Of a DNA stretch of 64,000 nt, positions 61,703-64,000 are shown piece by piece. Location: contig NZ_LR733304.1 of assembly GCF_902506105.1 (NCBI RefSeq), positions 310,001 through 374,000 of the forward strand. The letters are read 5' to 3'. Source of the stretch: Aeromicrobium sp. 9AM. Its GTDB lineage: Bacteria; Actinomycetota; Actinomycetes; Propionibacteriales; Nocardioidaceae. Numbering within the stretch: the stretch's first letter is position 1; each line of letters begins with the position of its first letter. A program made the translations under genes and the position numbers. The notes under the pieces are model-generated. The model was not told the DNA's origin. It saw only the letters and a program-made list of their open reading frames with translations, and made no database searches.

Positions 61703-62385
61703 GGCTGCTCGTCGTCCGTGCTCGGACGTTCCCGTTCAGCCCGGTCGGCGTCGATCTTGCGGCGCCGTTCGAGCTGGCCGAGGGCCACCGTCACGGCGAC
61801 GACCAGGGGGAGCCAGTACTTCTTCTGCTCGAGGACGGCCTCGGCCCAGCCCGGGATGCCGATGTCGGGCCAGGACAGTCCGAGGCGCCCGAGCCAATAG
61901 GTGACGTCGAGGTACCGGAGCCACTCGGGCTTCGACAGCTCAGGCAGCCAGTCCGGCAGGCCCGGGCGCGGCAGCCACGAGAGGTCGAGACGGGGCAGCA
62001 GGCCACCGAGCAGGGCGCTGATCCCCAGCAGGCCGATCAGGATCTCGAACCCGGCCCACGCGGTGCGCCGCACGACGTACGCCGTGGGGTGCTCGCGCTG
62101 GAACGCCTCCTGCCTCGCCGCCTTCGAGCCCGGAGGCGGCACCATGGGGGTCTTCGCGGGCTCACCCTTCTCGTCGGTCTCGACCAGCGCGCAGCTCGTG
62201 ATGGTGTTGCGCGGACCCCATCGCACCTCGAACGTGGTGTCGTCGTGCGTCAGCGTCGACGCCTCCCAGTAGTCGGCCGTCTGCTCGTCGACCGCTATGC
62301 CGTCGGCCAGCAGCACCGAGACCCGTGGACCGTCGCCGGTGTCGATCTCGTAGGCCGTGCCCCGGTGCCTGATCGTCCAACCCAT
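61699..62385 (-). CDS. Hypothetical membrane protein with N-terminal soluble domain
   Basis: A 228-residue protein: a soluble beta-rich region (1-75; GWTIRHRGTAYEIDTGDGPR), then hydrophobic segments (FEILIGLLGISALLGGLLP and YWLPLVVAVTVALGQL) and a charged tail. Not recognised. It ends overlapping the BCCT stop by four bases, convergent. The 73-base upstream gap has nothing evident. Confidence 0.7.
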   Translation of the reverse strand: MGWTIRHRGTAYEIDTGDGPRVSVLLADGIAVDEQTADYWEASTLTHDDTTFEVRWGPRNTITSCALVETDEKGEPAKTPMVPPPGSKAARQEAFQREHPTAYVVRRTAWAGFEILIGLLGISALLGGLLPRLDLSWLPRPGLPDWLPELSKPEWLRYLDVTYWLGRLGLSWPDIGIPGWAEAVLEQKKYWLPLVVAVTVALGQLERRRKIDADRAERERPSTDDEQP

Positions 62386-62458
62386 GCGTCGATCGTCGCG
62401 GAGCCCGGCAGGTCCGGCATCGTCCGCAAGGCCACGACCGCGCGCCGAAAGTATGACG

Positions 62459-62755
62459 TCAGCGGGGGCGGGCGGGGTGCAGCCAACGGGTGACGACGAC
62501 CCGGAGCACGCCCAGGTCGGCGTCCGCCGGCACCTCGGGATGGGTGTCGCGCACGGCGCGGTGGGCGACGACGAGTCCCGTCAGCCATCGTGCGGTGTCG
62601 TCGACATGGAGCTCGCGGTCGACCGAGCCGTCGTCGATCGCCTGGGCGCACAGGCTCGCAAACGTACGCTCGACGTCGGGGCTGAGCGGCAGGTCGGGGT
62701 TGGCGGCGAAGTGGTCGAGCAGGTCGAGCAGCCGGTCCCACGCGGTGTCGGTCAT
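62459..62755 (-). CDS. Hypothetical protein, TetR-C-like
   Basis: A 98-residue helical, acidic protein ([39 protein letters not shown]). The pattern [19 protein letters not shown] resembles the ligand domain of TetR-type regulators, but there is no helix-turn-helix, so I do not assign a role. ATG at 62755 overlaps the stop of the upstream regulator by four bases (ATGA), so it is cotranscribed and may modulate it. Confidence 0.7.
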   Translation of the reverse strand: MTDTAWDRLLDLLDHFAANPDLPLSPDVERTFASLCAQAIDDGSVDRELHVDDTARWLTGLVVAHRAVRDTHPEVPADADLGVLRVVVTRWLHPARPR

Positions 62756-63210
62756 GGCTTCCTCGACTCGTGCCACCGGTCAACGAGCTTGGGCATCTCG
62801 ACGGCCATGTAGGTGAAGAAATCGCGTGTGGCGGCGAGGCGTTCGTGGGCGGCGCTGCCGGTGTCGACCTGCTCCATGCCCTCCTCGAGCAGGGCGGCCA
62901 GGGCCGTGATGGTCTTGGTCTCGGCGGCCATCACCTCGGCCCAGGTGGTGCCGAGCACGTTGTAGCGATCGACCCGTTCGCCCGCCACTCTGCGGCGTAC
63001 GGCCAGCCCCATGCGCGTGAGGTAGGCGGTCGCCCCACTGACCGCAGCAGCGCTGACGCCGAGGGCGTCGCCGATCTCCTTGGCGGTGTAGCCGTTCTCG
63101 GGGGCGACGAGCAGGGCGGCGAAGACCCGGGCGGCCATGCGTTGCATGCCCGACTGGTTGAGCTCGAGTGCGAAGCCCTCCACGAACTCGCTCGCGGTGC
63201 CGGTGGTCAT
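62752..63210 (-). CDS. GbsR/MarR-like transcriptional regulator
   Basis: A 152-residue winged-helix protein: [20 protein letters not shown] leads into the helix-turn-helix [29 protein letters not shown], with a C-terminal helical dimer region ([20 protein letters not shown]). The N-terminal part matches GbsR-type regulators. A second ATG 12 bases upstream (63222) is possible. Divergent from the ABC ATPase with a 27-base dyad between them, so it likely represses that gene and itself. Confidence 0.85.
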   Translation of the reverse strand: MTTGTASEFVEGFALELNQSGMQRMAARVFAALLVAPENGYTAKEIGDALGVSAAAVSGATAYLTRMGLAVRRRVAGERVDRYNVLGTTWAEVMAAETKTITALAALLEEGMEQVDTGSAAHERLAATRDFFTYMAVEMPKLVDRWHESRKP

Positions 63211-63237
63211 GTGAGCGATCATACAGGAATTCACAAC

Positions 63238-63264
63238 TTTCAAGGATTTCACAAATCTATGAAA
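63238..63264. promoter_or_regulatory. 27-base operator dyad for the GbsR-like regulator
   Basis: TTTCA-N2-GATTT-N3-AAATC-N2-TGAAA: ten of thirteen base pairs match about the centre at 63251. It lies 28 bases after the regulator start and 19 bases before the ABC gene, overlapping its likely -10 region. Confidence 0.7.
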
Positions 63265-63282
63265 AGGAGTACGGTCGGCGGT

Positions 63283-64000
63283 ATGGACACTGTCATCGAC
63301 ATCGCCGGACTCGTGAAGCGGTTCGGCCACGCGACGGCGCTGGACGGGCTCGACCTGCAGGTCGAGCGCGGCGAGGTGCACGGCTTCCTCGGACCCAACG
63401 GGGCCGGCAAGTCGACCACGATCCGGGTGCTGCTCGGCCTGCTCCGCGCGGACGGCGGCACCGTGACCCTGTTCGGTCAGGACCCGTGGCACGACGCCGC
63501 CGAGCTGCACCGGCGCCTGGCGTACGTGCCCGGCGACGTGAACCTCTGGCCCAACCTCTCCGGCGGCGAGGTCATCGACCTGCTGGGCCGGCTGCGCGGC
63601 GGACTCGACGAGAAGCGGCGCAGCCTGCTCATCGAGCGCTTCGAGCTCGACCCGACCAAGAAGTCGCGGACGTACTCCAAGGGCAACCGGCAGAAGGTCG
63701 CGCTCGTCGCGGCGCTGGCCAGTGACGTGGAGCTGCTGATCCTCGACGAGCCGACATCCGGCCTGGACCCGTTGATGGAGGCGGTGTTCACGGACTGCGT
63801 CGACGAGTTCAAGGACGACGGCCGCTCGGTGCTGCTGTCGAGCCACATCCTCGCCGAGGTCGAGCGGCTGTGCGACCGGGTCAGCATCATCCGGGCCGGC
63901 CGCACGGTCGAGTCGGGCACGCTCGCCGACCTGCGCCACCTCACGCGTACGTCCGTGTCGGCCGAGCTCTCGGAGGCACCTGCGGGACTCGACGGCCTCG
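63283..64000 (+). CDS. ABC transporter ATP-binding protein, 3' end outside window
   Basis: An open frame of at least 239 residues running to the last base: Walker [18 protein letters not shown]-loop region, a signature motif changed to [16 protein letters not shown] (LSGGQ replaced by YSKGN, as in Nod/DRA-type exporters), Walker [16 protein letters not shown] and H-loop [13 protein letters not shown]. It resembles ABC-2 type exporters for drugs or lipids; the permease should follow beyond the window. AAAAGGAG lies before the ATG. Divergent from the GbsR-like regulator. Confidence 0.92.
   Translation, partial: MDTVIDIAGLVKRFGHATALDGLDLQVERGEVHGFLGPNGAGKSTTIRVLLGLLRADGGTVTLFGQDPWHDAAELHRRLAYVPGDVNLWPNLSGGEVIDLLGRLRGGLDEKRRSLLIERFELDPTKKSRTYSKGNRQKVALVAALASDVELLILDEPTSGLDPLMEAVFTDCVDEFKDDGRSVLLSSHILAEVERLCDRVSIIRAGRTVESGTLADLRHLTRTSVSAELSEAPAGLDGL

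Overview
The window is dense, very GC-rich DNA that reads as a chromosomal segment of an actinobacterium, most likely of the Nocardioidaceae (Aeromicrobium/Nocardioides-like). The reasons are mycothiol synthase, an orphan GlnR regulator, a HbhA-like protein beside an XRE regulator, Asparaginase_II, an ECF41 sigma factor, frequent GTG starts, many 1-4 base gene overlaps, and gene orders also known from mycobacteria (glnR-mshD; thiX/sulfurtransferase/sseC/nitrobindin; ppk-mutT1; XRE-hbhA-DUF2516). The genus is an inference. There is no rRNA, CRISPR array, insertion sequence or prophage. One tRNA (Lys, UUU) is present. No gene-free gap exceeds 300 bases.

Layout. 1-10.0 kb: L-arabinose unit, LacI regulator-araB-araD-araA followed by a 1694-residue secreted protein with two GH43 and two LamG modules. 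10.0-12.9 kb: an unknown protein, and an AraC regulator coupled to a CrtI-like oxidoreductase. 12.9-18.4 kb: arsenic island with an ArsR-ArsC fusion, aquaporin, ArsC, a second ArsR, an ArsO-like flavoprotein and a small Cys-Cys protein, interrupted by an SDR/MarR pair. 18.4-20.4 kb: tRNA-Lys and an ECF41 sigma factor/epimerase pair with a matching promoter. 20.8-31.1 kb: phosphate island (Pit and its accessory protein, PstSCAB, MutT1-like hydrolase, polyphosphate kinase) with Pho boxes before pstS and ppk. 31.1-35.3 kb: esterase, mycothiol synthase, fused acyl-CoA carboxyltransferase, GlnR. 35.4-38.9 kb: sulfur-transfer genes (sulfur carrier, ThiX, DUF4395, sulfurtransferase, SseC) with a leaderless Cys-containing leader peptide. 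39.2-52.9 kb: cell envelope and polysaccharide genes (LPDTG surface protein, DUF4012, LCP, tyrosine phosphatase, Wzc-like kinase, sugar-1-phosphate transferase, ManA, ManC), interspersed with Dtd, nitrobindin-like, YgfZ and DEAD helicase genes. 52.9-57.6 kb: three tandem secreted FN3/EEP-nuclease-fold paralogues. 57.7-64 kb: asparaginase II, XRE-hbhA, DUF2516, a BCCT transporter, small unknowns, and a GbsR-like regulator divergent from an ABC ATPase that runs off the end.

Working together: arabinan and arabinose use, arsenic detoxification, phosphate scavenging and storage, sulfur and mycothiol supply, and capsule export with Tyr-phosphorylation control each form compact blocks. Several blocks carry visible cis-elements: LacI-, CRP-, MarR-, ArsR-, PhoP- and ECF41-type sites, a candidate cysteine attenuator and hairpin terminators. 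Dispersed GC-rich palindromes sit in intergenic gaps, and one short repeat lies in frame inside two unrelated genes.
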